Source: Owenia fusiformis (taxonomy: Eukaryota > Annelida > Polychaeta > Sabellida > Oweniidae). From it: a DNA stretch of 64,000 bases. Position numbers and translations under genes: made by a program. Of the stretch, positions 24,112-35,900 are shown piece after piece (within the stretch, counting starts at the first letter, position 1; each line of letters starts with the position of its first letter). The notes beneath the pieces were generated by a model. The model was given only the letters and a program-made list of their open reading frames with translations, was not told the origin of the DNA and searched no databases. The stretch spans positions 33,047,375 to 33,111,374 of the forward strand of contig CAIIXF020000005.1 of the NCBI GenBank assembly GCA_903813345.2. The letters are read 5' to 3'.

Positions 24112-26898
24112 CTAACTTAGCCTACCCTTAAGGGAGGGGCAGGCATTTACACAGTGAGTGTCCTGGGCACAATAGAAGCATACTGTGGCTCCAGGAACTT
24201 TGGAGTTTGGATGTCTTTTGGTACAATCAAATACTGAATGACTTCCAGAGTCACATATTTTACAGTATTTTCTTTTCAGTTTGGAATCAGGTTTCTCCTT
24301 TGTTATAGTTTGAGTCAGATTTCTGGCTAAAGCCTCTATCTTTTGCTCCATTATTTCAATCACATCATTCTCAGAAAGAGATAATGAGGTAGATGAGTTA
24401 ACCTGAACAGGAGTTGGAGTAGCACATATACCAGGGTCTTGGAAACTTTCAAGTCTCTTCTTTCTTCCCTTGAAGAAAGCCTCATATTGTAAAGCCATGG
24501 TAAGAGCTTCATTGAGGGTTTTAGGGTTAGAAAAAGAAAGCTTGGATTCCAGTTCTTCATTATTCAAAGCATCAATGAAGGCCTGTGTAGCTAGGTCATC
24601 AATTGTCTTCTTTGACATGCTTGACTTCCCAAAAGCTTGTCTTGACAATTTTCTTATATCATGGGCTAACTTTTCGAGAGGCTCATTATTGCCCCTGAAC
24701 TTATGTTTAAGCTCGGCACGGGCATGGTTACTTTGTTCAGGGGGTTCATAGTTAATTTTCAGGACATTTATGATACTAGCTAAGGTTGGCAGGTCTTCAT
24801 CATCCAAATCATCTAAAACATTGACAGCCTCTCCTTCAAGACTCCTCACCATAAAGATGGCAGATTCTTCATCTGTCCAACCATTTATGTTAGAGACAAG
24901 TCTAAATTGGATAAGAAAAGCTGAGAGACTGCACTTTCCATTGAAAAGTGGTGCTTTCATCTCCTTTCTAGAAAACGAAGTACCTCTTCTTTGCTTTTCA
25001 ATTCCAGTATAGGATTCCTGATCAGATGTATTAGGACTGGATATAAACAGATCATTGGGTTCTTCAATCTGTCTGTAAAGACCAGGGGAACTTGGATTCA
25101 CTTTTGATCTACTCATAACTGTAGATCTAAGGGGAGGTAAACTATTTTCCATAGCAGATTCATATTCATCAGAATTGTTCATGTAGCAAGCTGGCCTTTG
25201 TCTAGTTTTTGCATAGTAAGGACATTTCATACTATTTTCTACATAATCTGGGTCAGAAAAGTCAACAGCTGTTTCATATTCTGGAGAGGGGAATAGTGAT
25301 TCAGCTTGGGAGGATCTAGGATAATCCTTGTTTACCCTCTGTTTGAAGGGGAATATTTGACAAGGTGTGCACACACTACTAGCATCCCGGGTCGATATCT
25401 CATAGGAGGGCAATGCACTTCTGTTATAGCCAGGTATTTGAGCATCAAGCCATGAACGTGTCTCCAAATGTGAATCATATGTTTGATCAACACTTTTGGG
25501 TAGACAATATGGCTGTCTGCAATTGGCAGAAAACTCAGTGCTTTGAGATGATTTGTCTGATAAACTGAACATATCAGATTTATCAACAACTTGGATTTTG
25601 CAAGGAGGGGATTTACTAGATTCACATAAAACTCTATCATTAGGCCTCTTTAAATCTTGTCTACAAAGGGTACTTTCGGGTTGATGCATACATTCATAAC
25701 TTTTAGACTTAATGTCCGAGTATGGAACAGTCTGCTCAGTTAAAAATTCAGCATGTTTCAACTTGTTAGGTTCACTTAATTGAGTAATCTCTTTTGTTAC
25801 TTTAGGGACATTTGGAAGCTGGAAATCCCTGTTGAGATCATATGACTCATCAAGTGACAGTGCCTCTTTAGGCAAACCTCTTGTGTATTTAAGGTCATTA
25901 CACATTGAGAGTGGTATTCTATCAGATGGGATCAGTAAAGAGCTTTGCAAAGTCTGTTTTAACAGTTCATTCCCATATGCTTCCTGGAGCATGTCACTCT
26001 CATGAGGTACTGGTAGCACCGGAGGAAGGGGTGGAACCTGGTAGTTGACTTGCACATCCTTTACTACTCCCATTTTGCTAGAATGACCCACCAAATTGTA
26101 AATTGGCTTTGTATTGTCATATTTTCTCTCTTGTTTGACATTTATTGGAAGATGCAGTGTCAAATCATGAGAGAAATCTGGGATCTTTGGTCTAAATCTG
26201 GGAATGTCAGTTATCTTAATTGGGGGAAGTAAGGGTCTAAATGGAGAGGACTGAAGTTTGTTTGGCAAGCTCTGTGGCTCATTTTTCCGATTCGCAGTTG
26301 ATAATAGAGGAGAAGTATGCATTGAATGTTTGCTTTGGTTTGAATCAGAAAAACTGCCATGACTTGCAGATCTTCCATGAGTAGAAACCTTTGTGGATGT
26401 CATTAAACCCTGTCCAGACTTTCTACCAGCTGTATGAGTAGATGCACTGGACAGCTTACCAGGGTAAGCATGAGGGTGTGTTTGGACATCCAAGGGTTTT
26501 CTAAATTGGAATGTTCCCTTTGTTGACAGTTTTTCCAATGGCTTTTGCAATTCAGAGGACTTAGCAATTTGAGAATCACTTTTCCTTTCATACTTAGGGT
26601 GTAAAACTCTTTGATCATTAGGCCCTAAATCCGTTTTTAAATAGGGGGCTAAACTGAGGGGTGAAAAAGCTTGTTTAGCAGTAGCTCTTGTTCCATTGGC
26701 TGGAAGAGGCTTTAAAGGAGATGTTTTAGATGGCATTCCCCCATAAGCACCCATCAAGGTTTCCTTTTCAAGGGACCCAGGTACACCAGCTATGGGGGGT
26801 TCATATGCCCCACCTCTACTACTCACACTTTTTTCTCCATTTTTTGAAGATACCAAATTCATGTCACTTTTTGGGTCTTTAGTCTCCTGCTTAACCAT
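24112..26898 (-). CDS. Gag-like polyprotein of the LTR element
   Basis: 928 codons from the first ATG (26898, A at -3 and G at +4). The frame is open seven codons further upstream but without an ATG. Residues 1 to about 640 are rich in Ser, Pro, Lys and Leu, without a recognisable fold and probably disordered. From about 648 the capsid-like part begins (APLFNGKCSLSAFLIQFR), with the Gypsy-type features FNG, ESAIFMVRSLEGEA and ARAELKHKFRG. Near residues 878-892 and 905-919 are two CCHC zinc knuckles, CKICDSGSHSVFDC and CFYCAQDTHCVNAC, each Cx2Cx4Hx4C, expected to bind the element's RNA. Gag is a structural protein that forms the particle in which retrotransposon RNA is copied. The protein is larger than usual Gypsy Gag because of the long N-terminal part. 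No pol frame follows, so it is a gag-only element. Confidence 0.85.
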   Translation of the reverse strand: MVKQETKDPKSDMNLVSSKNGEKSVSSRGGAYEPPIAGVPGSLEKETLMGAYGGMPSKTSPLKPLPANGTRATAKQAFSPLSLAPYLKTDLGPNDQRVLHPKYERKSDSQIAKSSELQKPLEKLSTKGTFQFRKPLDVQTHPHAYPGKLSSASTHTAGRKSGQGLMTSTKVSTHGRSASHGSFSDSNQSKHSMHTSPLLSTANRKNEPQSLPNKLQSSPFRPLLPPIKITDIPRFRPKIPDFSHDLTLHLPINVKQERKYDNTKPIYNLVGHSSKMGVVKDVQVNYQVPPLPPVLPVPHESDMLQEAYGNELLKQTLQSSLLIPSDRIPLSMCNDLKYTRGLPKEALSLDESYDLNRDFQLPNVPKVTKEITQLSEPNKLKHAEFLTEQTVPYSDIKSKSYECMHQPESTLCRQDLKRPNDRVLCESSKSPPCKIQVVDKSDMFSLSDKSSQSTEFSANCRQPYCLPKSVDQTYDSHLETRSWLDAQIPGYNRSALPSYEISTRDASSVCTPCQIFPFKQRVNKDYPRSSQAESLFPSPEYETAVDFSDPDYVENSMKCPYYAKTRQRPACYMNNSDEYESAMENSLPPLRSTVMSRSKVNPSSPGLYRQIEEPNDLFISSPNTSDQESYTGIEKQRRGTSFSRKEMKAPLFNGKCSLSAFLIQFRLVSNINGWTDEESAIFMVRSLEGEAVNVLDDLDDEDLPTLASIINVLKINYEPPEQSNHARAELKHKFRGNNEPLEKLAHDIRKLSRQAFGKSSMSKKTIDDLATQAFIDALNNEELESKLSFSNPKTLNEALTMALQYEAFFKGRKKRLESFQDPGICATPTPVQVNSSTSLSLSENDVIEIMEQKIEALARNLTQTITKEKPDSKLKRKYCKICDSGSHSVFDCTKRHPNSKVPGATVCFYCAQDTHCVNACPSLKGRLS

Positions 26899-27255
26899 TT
26901 TAAGCAGGGGATTAAACAACCTACCCTTGGGAAGTGGTCTAGGCCTAACTTACGGTAATTTAGGAATGCGCGTCAATTTGACAGGCTGAGAAACCTTAAA
27001 AGATGGTCTCTTTATTTGGGGTGGTGTAGTTGCTGATGATTCAAGTGGAAGTGTATCGTCTTGAGCCGATTTCAACTCTTGTTCATTAAGGTGTTGATGG
27101 CCCAATACAACTTCAGAATCATCAAACCACCCGGGGATAATAGTGTCAAAAGCTTACGGTTGCGATTTGTGGCTAGATAAGGGTCTTTCAGTGGATTCGA
27201 ACACGGCTAATGGGGTGCGCTTTGCGAGATTAAAGATGTCCGACTTTTCCGACAT
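26899..27255 (-). pseudogene. In-frame upstream extension of gag interrupted by two TAA codons
   Basis: From an ATG at 27255 (begins MSEKSDIFNLAKRT) the same frame as gag runs for 119 codons to the gag ATG, broken only at codon 34 (TAA, plus-strand 27154-27156) and codon 102 (TAA, 26950-26952). Both stops sit in the same context ACCGTAAG(C/T)T, which also looks like a splice donor. It may be a longer ancestral gag N-terminus, a leader ORF, or sequence removed by splicing. Confidence 0.55.
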
Positions 27256-27386
27256 TGTTGATAACAGTTACTGATCCCGCTTTGAATATTAATGAGTGCA
27301 AATTAGCATAAACGTAAGTAATGGCGTAAAACTGGGCTTGGGTCAATACATCAAGTATTACATCACACCACAATGGCCACCATTTC

Positions 27387-30020
27387 TGTCACGACCCTCG
27401 TGTGGTAGCGTGGTTTGGGGGTCGTAAACAGAATACAGTCTAAGAATCAATAGTTTGATTTGATGTTTTCATTAACTTAGTTTCGGGACAAGTTCAAGTA
27501 AAAGTTGAAATGTGTATCCCTATTTATGTGAACAACGTCCGTGTTCACAGTATCATAACAAAATGGGATCAAATTGGGATAAATTTTGCGATGAAAATTT
27601 AGGGATAAATTAGGGATAAAAATTTAGGGATAAATTCTGGGATAAAAATAATTTGGATGAAGTGGGACAATTTCGGGATAACAATTACGGGATAACAAAA
27701 TCTGAATATAGACTAAGTAAGATTTGTCAGTTTTCAATGTAAGTTGTATGTCTCATAAAGGCAAATGGCAACAGACTCCAGATTCTGAATGTGCCCAGTG
27801 TTCAGTTGTATCAAATAAGTATAATGTTAGGGTGTGAGTATAACCAGGTGGAAGTCCTAGCCACTGGAGTGCTACGATGGACTTCAAGCTGTATATTAAG
27901 CTCTCTGGTCACAATAAAAGTGGGAAAGTTTGTAAGAATTAAAGTTGGGCTATTTCAAATCAAGAGTCTGTCAAACTCATCAGGGGATAATATTACTTGT
28001 ACACCATTTAAACAAGCAAGTAAGAAAACATTGGAAGTAAATGATGTTTGGGGTAACGACTAGGAACCAGGGTGAATGAAATTCTCACTAATATTATCAG
28101 TAAGAGAAGGGTTAAATAAGAAAGTAAGATCCTGGATTGTACTTTATCTTTGCACTATTGCAAAATTCTGGGAAAATATATGTATGACTTATTGTGAGTG
28201 ATTGTTATTCAAAGAAGCCCTTAGCAAATATGAGCCAAGATAAAGCTTGTTGCTTGAATGTTAGTATCACTTAAGTCACCTGGAATTTAGTCGGAATCTA
28301 TTTTGAATCCAGAATCTACTTCAGATAAAATGAAAGGGGAATTTTCTAACATATATATAAACAATTGAACACAAGAAGTGATATTCTGTGGATTTTTATA
28401 TAATGTATAAAAACGACTCTATTTCTATTTACTAATCTACACAAACATTACACAATTTAGTACTGTCGAGATGGTATATCAAGTAAATAATCTCTCAAAC
28501 CAAACATGCATAAAACAGCGCCGCTAATGGAAATTCAGTTAAACAATTTGCAATAAAGCCTAAAATGTGTCTTTTTCCAACAATGTAACTCAACAGTGCA
28601 ATTTTATATAATCCCTGGTGGGGTTGAAATCAGCTCTCTATACTACTCACATGAAAAGTAGAACATCATTTTTCCACTCTCAGACTATGGTACAATTGGC
28701 AAGTAAACAGGAAACAGTATTTTGAAAATATTCTAGTATCTATAATGAATTAGAATGTGGTTAACATAGAATTAGACCAGACATGGAAAACTAGAAGGGG
28801 AGGGGGTGTCTTAAGTCCGAAATGGGCTTCGAATGACCATGACCCTTAAAAGTACTTCAATGATCAGTTGTTTGAAAATGGTCCCATAAGCCCGGGATTT
28901 CACCTTTAAATAACCCAGAATTTAACATACAAATATACAAAGGAGTATTTCTAATGTATCAATAAAATTTACCCTGTGAACAAACTAAATACAGTCCCAA
29001 ACTGGATTGGGGGGGGGGAATGTCGTATAGAGATGTCTATGAACCCCTGGAATTTGCAGTTGACTCTGGTTTAGAGCAAGTTACATTAGGTTCGTAAAGA
29101 CCGTAACTTTCCGTACACCTTGTCAAATATTCCTAAACGATTCCCTGTGGGGATGTTGTATGGAAGGTTTCATAAAGAACCCCGGGAACTTGCTTTCGAC
29201 GCTGGTTAATAAGTTTCATAGGTTCTTTAAGACAAAAACTCTGCGTGTAACTTTGCGTTAACCTTGTCAAATGTTCCTTAACAATCCCTGGGACAATTTA
29301 AACATGGGATGTTCACAAGGCAACTAAATAAAATTAAAGAAAAAAATCAAGTGTATAGATACTTCTTTTCAAAGACTAAAACTCTGCAAAAATACAATTA
29401 AATCAAGTCAATTACCTTTACCAACTCGTACACCTAAGTTGGCTTATCTGCGGCAATATAAATATCCAATTTCAGTGACGATTTAATGTTTAAAATTCCA
29501 CAAAATGTTCTCCATGTCTGGCCGGCTTGAATTCGAATCATAAAAGCACAGAAAAAGACAATTCACTTAAAACGTACTTATTTACTTAAATCAAGCTTAA
29601 TAAGCCTCACTTTGGATTTTGTAGACAAACCCAGACAACTGCCCTTTCTAAAAAGTTTGTAACGTAGCATTAAACATGAAACTTGGCCGAAAACCTTCAC
29701 ATTAAACTCTTATTATGAACAAAATATATATGTTGACATTAATCCTGTAAATAATATTACATGAAAAACACAGGAGAAGGTTATTAACCTAAATATGAAT
29801 ATAGAGTAAAATGATTAAACTTTAACCATACTTTAAGAGTATAGCCAAAGTAGTTATACAGACTACCCTTTTACAGAATTTAAATTATTTTATAACTCTT
29901 GAAATATTGAGTAACTAAAAACACAATTGATAAAGTGAAGAGCAAAAAGTTGAAAACAAAGTGACAATCCTTCAAGGCAATTCCATTACCATGCTCAAAG
30001 TAATCTGAAGGATCGTCACA
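27387..30020 (-). repeat. 5' LTR (element orientation), 2634 bp
   Basis: Same length as the other LTR and identical wherever I compared them. Transcription on the minus strand would start within it and run into the gag region. Confidence 0.93.
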
Positions 30021-30178
30021 ATATGTATGTAAATTATTAAATGTAACCTGGGTCCAATGAATGGAAAGCTACAAGATCTGTTTAATTTTAGTTGATTACT
30101 CGTATTCTTATAGATTTACCTAATTGGCCACATGTAACTGTGCTGTGGACGGATAAGTGTTATGAACAGATCATGTTA
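30021..30178 (+). repeat. 288-bp tandem duplication, copy 2, right part
   Basis: Continues the interrupted copy: ATATGTATGTAAATTATTAA and onward matches 19579-19736. The first four bases are the duplicated target ATAT. Confidence 0.92.
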
Positions 30179-32796
30179 TCGATTATTTACCAGTACATCT
30201 TCATTGATCGCATTATTTGTAATGATTATTTAACTGTACATGTCAACATTTTGATATGAAAAATGAGAAAATGGGGAGATCTGACAAAAAAGTTTCAAAG
30301 TGTAATATTTCTCTTAAAATACCAAAAACAAATATGATGGCAGAGTATGATATTGAAATAAATCAAAGAATAGCATGAACATTGTGTAAGTTGTAGTAAA
30401 AGCAGATTTCAATTTTAAAATTCAATTACTGCTGTGAATCAGTGAATATCAAATTAAAATAAAAGTATGTGCATTTCAGTGGAGAAATTATTGGTTTGAC
30501 CACTAGTTGTATAAACCAGAAACAGCATTCAATTCAAAATGTTAGCCTATACGCATCCACTCCATGAAATATGCTAAGAATGCAACAAAATCACTGATTA
30601 GACCTAATTGTTTCCATGTAAAATTGAACAGCTGTAGTAATGTAGAGAACATAAAATAAAATTGGGTTATGCTGCTGCCTGAACGCATTTTATGGGCATT
30701 ACAACATTTTGTGCTGAAGAATAAATTTAAGTAATTCCCTCAATCCATAAACCACTGCATTGACGATGGGAAGGACAAGGCCATGGGATGTACAAGAAAG
30801 TGCTACGATTTTGAGATATGAATTTGAATTGGTGTCTTAGTGACTTCATATACTCTTGTATATAAGATATTGTTATGAGTAAATGTACATTACTTGAAAT
30901 GTGTAAATATAAAAATACAGGGTGTGACTGATATGGAATTTTTCCAAGTATATTAAATATTATGGCATGAAACATATTATATTGGATTATCAAGTTGTAT
31001 AGTAGTAAAATATCATGCTATTTATGTTAAATCTGCATTTTGTACATATAAATAATATAATATACAATTAAATATAAAACTAGTTATTATGTTTAATCAA
31101 TCACACACTACACAGGGTAGTATCAGATTTAGTGAGCAACCTAAACAAAAAAAATTCTTTAATATTCTTGGGTCATATTTCATATCAATCTTTGTCATGT
31201 CTCATCTAATTCCAACAATGCATGCTATAATTGAGAAAAAGTTAATACCGTCTGACACAAAAATGCCACCCACCCACATTATGTTGCATAACTTTTTTCT
31301 CTGCATAAGTTCTGATTTGTGCTTTGGGACATTAAAACTAGATTCCATGGAGCAACGCCACAAGAAGTTTCAGATGACTTCATGGAGCTTAATAAACTAG
31401 ATGCAATGTTATCATGAGTGTTACAAGATGTAACGTGTGTCTATGCCTGGATTCTACACAAAAATGCCACACCTTTTGTAACATAATTTTGTAATTACGT
31501 GTAATTAATAATGATTTTTCAATGTCAACTATATCATTTTGTGTTTAATTAAATTGACTTTCCCAAAAATCATTAGTTTTTACAAAGTTGTGTGACAAAA
31601 GTTAGGCGGCATTTTTTGTGTAGAATCCAGGTGAACCTGCAAATAAGGAATGGATGACATTTAAGAGCTCATAGAAGTGCATCTAGATGAGCTAGACTTC
31701 TTGTGGAGTTGCTCCATTGAGGTGTACAAGACTTGTATCAACATCAGAGGTCTGTAAAATGAATTGGTTCAGTATTCAAATCAAACCATCTTCAATATAT
31801 CTTTCCGATAAATCCTGCCACCTTTTGATAGATCAGAGAATATATTGGCTAGCTTGATGATGTCATGGATTGAATTTCTACCTACGGCCAACAACATTAT
31901 CAATTTAGCCAATATATCATAGTTTTTCTAATGTATCAAAAGAAGCTCAGAACCACATTAATATTAAAGTCCATTGGCAAGGGTGAATTATAATTCACAC
32001 TGGCAATGAGGCTACTGTACTTCCTTGTTAAGCCTCGTGTCCAATAAAATGCTCTGAAGCAGTAGATCATCCAATATTTTTCCTGCAATGGTATGATCAT
32101 TTCCATCATCATTGTACATCCTTGTTGACAATCTTTTGATTCAGGTTTTCATTAGAGCTTCTATTGTTATCCTTGTAAAATGGCTCGATTTTCTATGATG
32201 TTAATACAATTGGATTAAGTTTGAACATAGCATGTTTATGATTGGCTCACAACCACAACACCACGTGTCATATGAGTTTATGTCCTTTTTACTTCCTTGT
32301 AGTATTAAAGGGATGGTGTCAGATCATCAATGTGGAAAAACAAAATTTCATTATGGTTTGCCCCCACCCTCTCATCTAACAACATTTTAGAATGTTGATT
32401 TGTCATTCACTTGAATACAAAAAGGTCAATGTTATTTTGATTTTCTAACGAAACCATCCATCACTCCCTAACTAACTAACTGGAACTAACTTCAAATTTC
32501 TGTTGATAATATTGGACACCATCCCTAAACTTATTGAATATGAATATCAAATGAATATTGTTGATGTTCAGTTGCCCACACAACATGGCTATGAAAAGCA
32601 TAACCATAATGGTGAAATGCAGGTGTATTTACACATCATCATCTCAATAGATAATGCATAGCTATGTTTTTCTAATTGTCTAAACACTGAATGGCATGAC
32701 AATGATCAAACACAATACATTTTAGTCTTTTGAATTTATGAATACTTTAGAGTCATACTTTTACTAGTCAATGTTAAAGTAAACAGAATTTCTGAG
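30179..32796. other. Spacer between LTR element and VWD gene
   Basis: No gene recognised. AATAAA words at about 30357 and 30656 could end a long 3' UTR of KChIP gene 1, but nothing shows that. An open frame of 103 codons at 31089 (MFNQSHTTQGSIRFSE...) has no recognisable domain, and its end overlaps a foldback repeat. Confidence 0.5.
31345..31722. mobile_element. Nested foldback repeats
   Basis: Outer arms ATGGAGCAACGCCACAAGAA (31345) and TTCTTGTGGAGTTGCTCCAT (ending 31722) are inverted copies. Inside lies a 186-bp inner element, 31446-31631, with ends CCTGGATTCTACACAAAAA and its complement. Non-autonomous; superfamily unknown. Confidence 0.65.
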
Positions 32797-32803
32797 TATA
32801 AAA
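32797..32803 (+). promoter_or_regulatory. TATA box of the VWD gene
   Basis: TATAAAA 46 bp before the start codon, giving an expected transcription start near 32827 and a very short 5' UTR. By consensus and position only. Confidence 0.45.
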
Positions 32804-32842
32804 TGGAGTACTTGATCAACAGTTTTTACATTCCTGATCAAG

Positions 32843-32912
32843 ATGCAAATTGGGAAAGATTTTGCTGCTCTTCTGAGCTTGACCATTTTTCTTGCTACAC
32901 TTGGAACAGTAG
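32843..32912 (+). CDS. VWD gene exon 1 (signal peptide)
   Basis: Encodes MQIGKDFAALLSLTIFLATL and GTV plus one base; donor GTAAGA. Hydrophobic core after one Lys and one Asp, as in a signal peptide. Confidence 0.8.
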
Positions 32913-35900
32913 GTAAGACAAACTCATGTTTATTTGTTCCTAGTATTTATTTGTACTTATTTGTTAAACCATAGTCATATTATATAACATGTGCTAGGGA
33001 TATGAAATCTGTCTTTAGGTGTTGCATTACTGTTTTAGGGGTCTCTGGATTCATGGAAATCATTCAATCATTTACTTTCTTGTTGCTATGTTCTCCTCAG
33101 CATTTCTTTCATTTCTCATTTACCTGTAAAGTTAAGAGTATGCTTTCATTTTGAGCAGCCAAATTGAATGAAAGTACAGTTGGTCCAATATTTTGCTATG
33201 TTTGCACATATTCATCAAACATTTTATTAAAATGGATTCAAATATCAGCAAGTACATGAATAGTGTGTAAAAATGCTTTACCAATTAGCATGTTTTGGAA
33301 ATGGAAGCCATGATATTTTGTAATGAATTAAATTGGGTCAATATTGCAGTAGTGTTATTGTTTTTATTTCATTCTAAAAATATATTGTATTCATATTTTT
33401 GTCCAATCCTCATAGCTAAATATTGAGATAAAATTTTTTAAAAAACAAACACCTTACATACACCTCAATGTATTAATTTGATTAAAAGTTGAATGCTTTC
33501 ATATTCCAGTGGGCAAATTCCCATACCCATGGTCATTTGATGATACGTATGGCCATGGAATATGCCAAGGTAGTGGAGATGTTCATCATACAACTTTTGA
33601 CGACTGGCGTTCTATTGATTTCCAAGGACCATGTTTGTACACCCTCACTAGACTATGCTGTGGATCATGTAATAAAAAAGAAGATAAATTTTGCCCACTG
33701 ACTGATTTTCATGTTAAGGTAAGTGGATATTAGAAAATGTAGTTGGCATTTCTCAACACTTTTCCTGTAAACACATGCAGAGTATACTCATCGCAGCATA
33801 TTTTCAATTAATCATGATATTGAATGTGAATTAGATTAAACAAAGACCTGTGGGAACTCCTGCATATCCCCTGGCTTATGTGGACTATATAGTTGTGGAA
33901 ATTTGTGGATATTCAGTCATCCTGGATGAAGGAAAATGGGCAGTTGTTGAAACTACAGTAAGTAATCCCTATTTATTTTTAGCGATACAAGAGAAAATTC
34001 ATTAGCTACAAAACAACTATTAAATGCAATATTAGTTTTATTTAAAATTGCAATCTAGATTCCACATCATGAATGGTTATTTTAGCTGCAAAAATCTGTA
34101 AATTAGTGAATGGAAAATGTTCCACTGTCAACAATACTATTGGTCATTTCATGTAAGGAAAATTATTTATACTTGTCTTTCTGGAACAACTGAACTGATG
34201 ATATTCTGAAACCAAGCATTTATTTATGACTCAAGCAGTAGGATTTCAGAGATATGAGTCTATTTGGACTGGTTAACACTATTTTAGCTATTTAGCTGAA
34301 AAGTTATATTTACATCCTGTAGACAAGTAAAGGATATATAACAAACAATTGTGCAATTTTTGGACAGTCTGAGATTGAGATGCGTGTGTATGGCATTTAT
34401 TTAGTGTCTTTATTTGACTTTTGAATTTTATGTTTGATATTTTTTTGTTTAAATTTTCACTTTTAATTCAAACTTTGAAATTTTTGTTCAATCTTTTGAA
34501 TTCTATGTTTGATAATTCATATTTCTTGTTTGATATTGCACTTTTCAATTCAAACTTTTAAAGTTGTTGTTCAATTTTAGTAATGTTTATTTAAAAATCT
34601 TTCTTCGACATTTGATATTTCAAAGTTACAATTACACATCTCATCCATGTTTGAATCAATTTTAAAACTAGCTTATTTATATATCAAACTGGGAAAAAAT
34701 GATTTGGAAAGGCAAAAACTAAACATCAAATACCAAAATTCAAGATGTCAAACACTAAAAAATCTTTTATTGCAGGATCAATTGTAGCTTCGATGTTCAA
34801 TTTTCAGCATTCAAAATGATTGAAACTAAAATTCCAAAGTCATATTCATTCAATTTTCTATCCAAAAGTTTAAACCAAGTTCCAAGTTAGAAATCAACAT
34901 TGCACTTGCAAGATCATTTTTCTATTAAACAGGTTGGCCTTCGGTAATTTCGGTATTAGTATGCCAATGCGGATCCATTCATAGCTTCCATTGAGCCAAT
35001 CAGATCACTTCGATTCTTACCAATGCATATATAAAGATATATAAAGCCCATGCTAACTTAGAATCAATGACAACTCCTAAGAAATTAATACAATTTACCC
35101 TTTTTATTATACCTGATTATTTAAAGTTCTTTGTAAGACAGTATAAAAAAAGTAAAATTGTTTATATATGTTATTTTTATAGTTAAATTCTAAATGACAC
35201 AGTCAGTTGTTCTAACTTCACCTTGATATCTCAAAATACTGATGATACTCTAATAGTAATGATATTTTAAAGTAAAGATGCCCATAAATGGGACATAAAA
35301 TAATTATTATATTATTAATAAGTGGGGCTATTGACTGATGATACAAATGTTTTGCATTGTGAAGATCTTCCCGGATGAAACACCACATAGAGTAACTCAA
35401 CAGAAAAATAAGCACATTCATCTGAGATGTATTATAATCACATTGAGAGTCACATTGATGAGTAAAATGTTTCCCTTGTAGCAAGTGAATGAGAATTTGT
35501 TAATGTAAATGAGTATAAATTACTCATACATGTACAAGTAAATCAATAATCAAATAATAAAAAATGTCAGATATAAGAAAAATTTCATAAGGTAAAATAT
35601 TTTTTGAATTTTTATTAACTACTGACACAGAATGATATTATTTATAATCAGTAAGTGGAACAATTTTGGGAAAGGTGCTTGCTATCACTGATTGTACATT
35701 TTATTTTCAGCATGCAAACTATTTATCTAACCCATTTACTACCTACTCAAGTAGTGTATTGAGTCTACCCAGAGTTTGGAACTGTGAAGGAGGTACTCAA
35801 TTTAAGCTTTCAAAATGGGGTACAAATGGTATTCAGTTTGAAACTAAATTTATGATTATTTACAACATGCCAGCCTTCGTAAAGGTAAGTACTGGTCCAG

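Larger units (their letters stand above)
19869..30020 (-). mobile_element. Young non-autonomous LTR retrotransposon, 10.15 kb
   Basis: Two direct repeats of 2634 bp (19869-22502 and 27387-30020) flank 4884 bp of internal sequence. All paired features are offset by exactly 7518 bp and I saw no differences on reading the copies, so the insertion is recent. The minus orientation is set by the gag ORF and by a polypurine tract next to the 19869-22502 copy, which is therefore the 3' LTR. In that orientation the LTRs run TGTGACGATCC to GGTCGTGACA. The target duplication ATAT is confirmed by the uninterrupted tandem copy at 19455-19742. There is a gag-like frame but no protease, reverse transcriptase, RNase H or integrase frame, so it must have moved with enzymes from another element. 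The Gag resembles the Ty3/Gypsy type. Confidence 0.93.

Noticed and set aside
24470-25012. Plus-strand open frames of 80-93 codons
   Set aside because: Antisense shadows of the gag-like ORF.
31089-31400. 103-codon frame before the VWD gene
   Set aside because: Has an ATG but no domain, and its 3' part is the arm of a foldback repeat.
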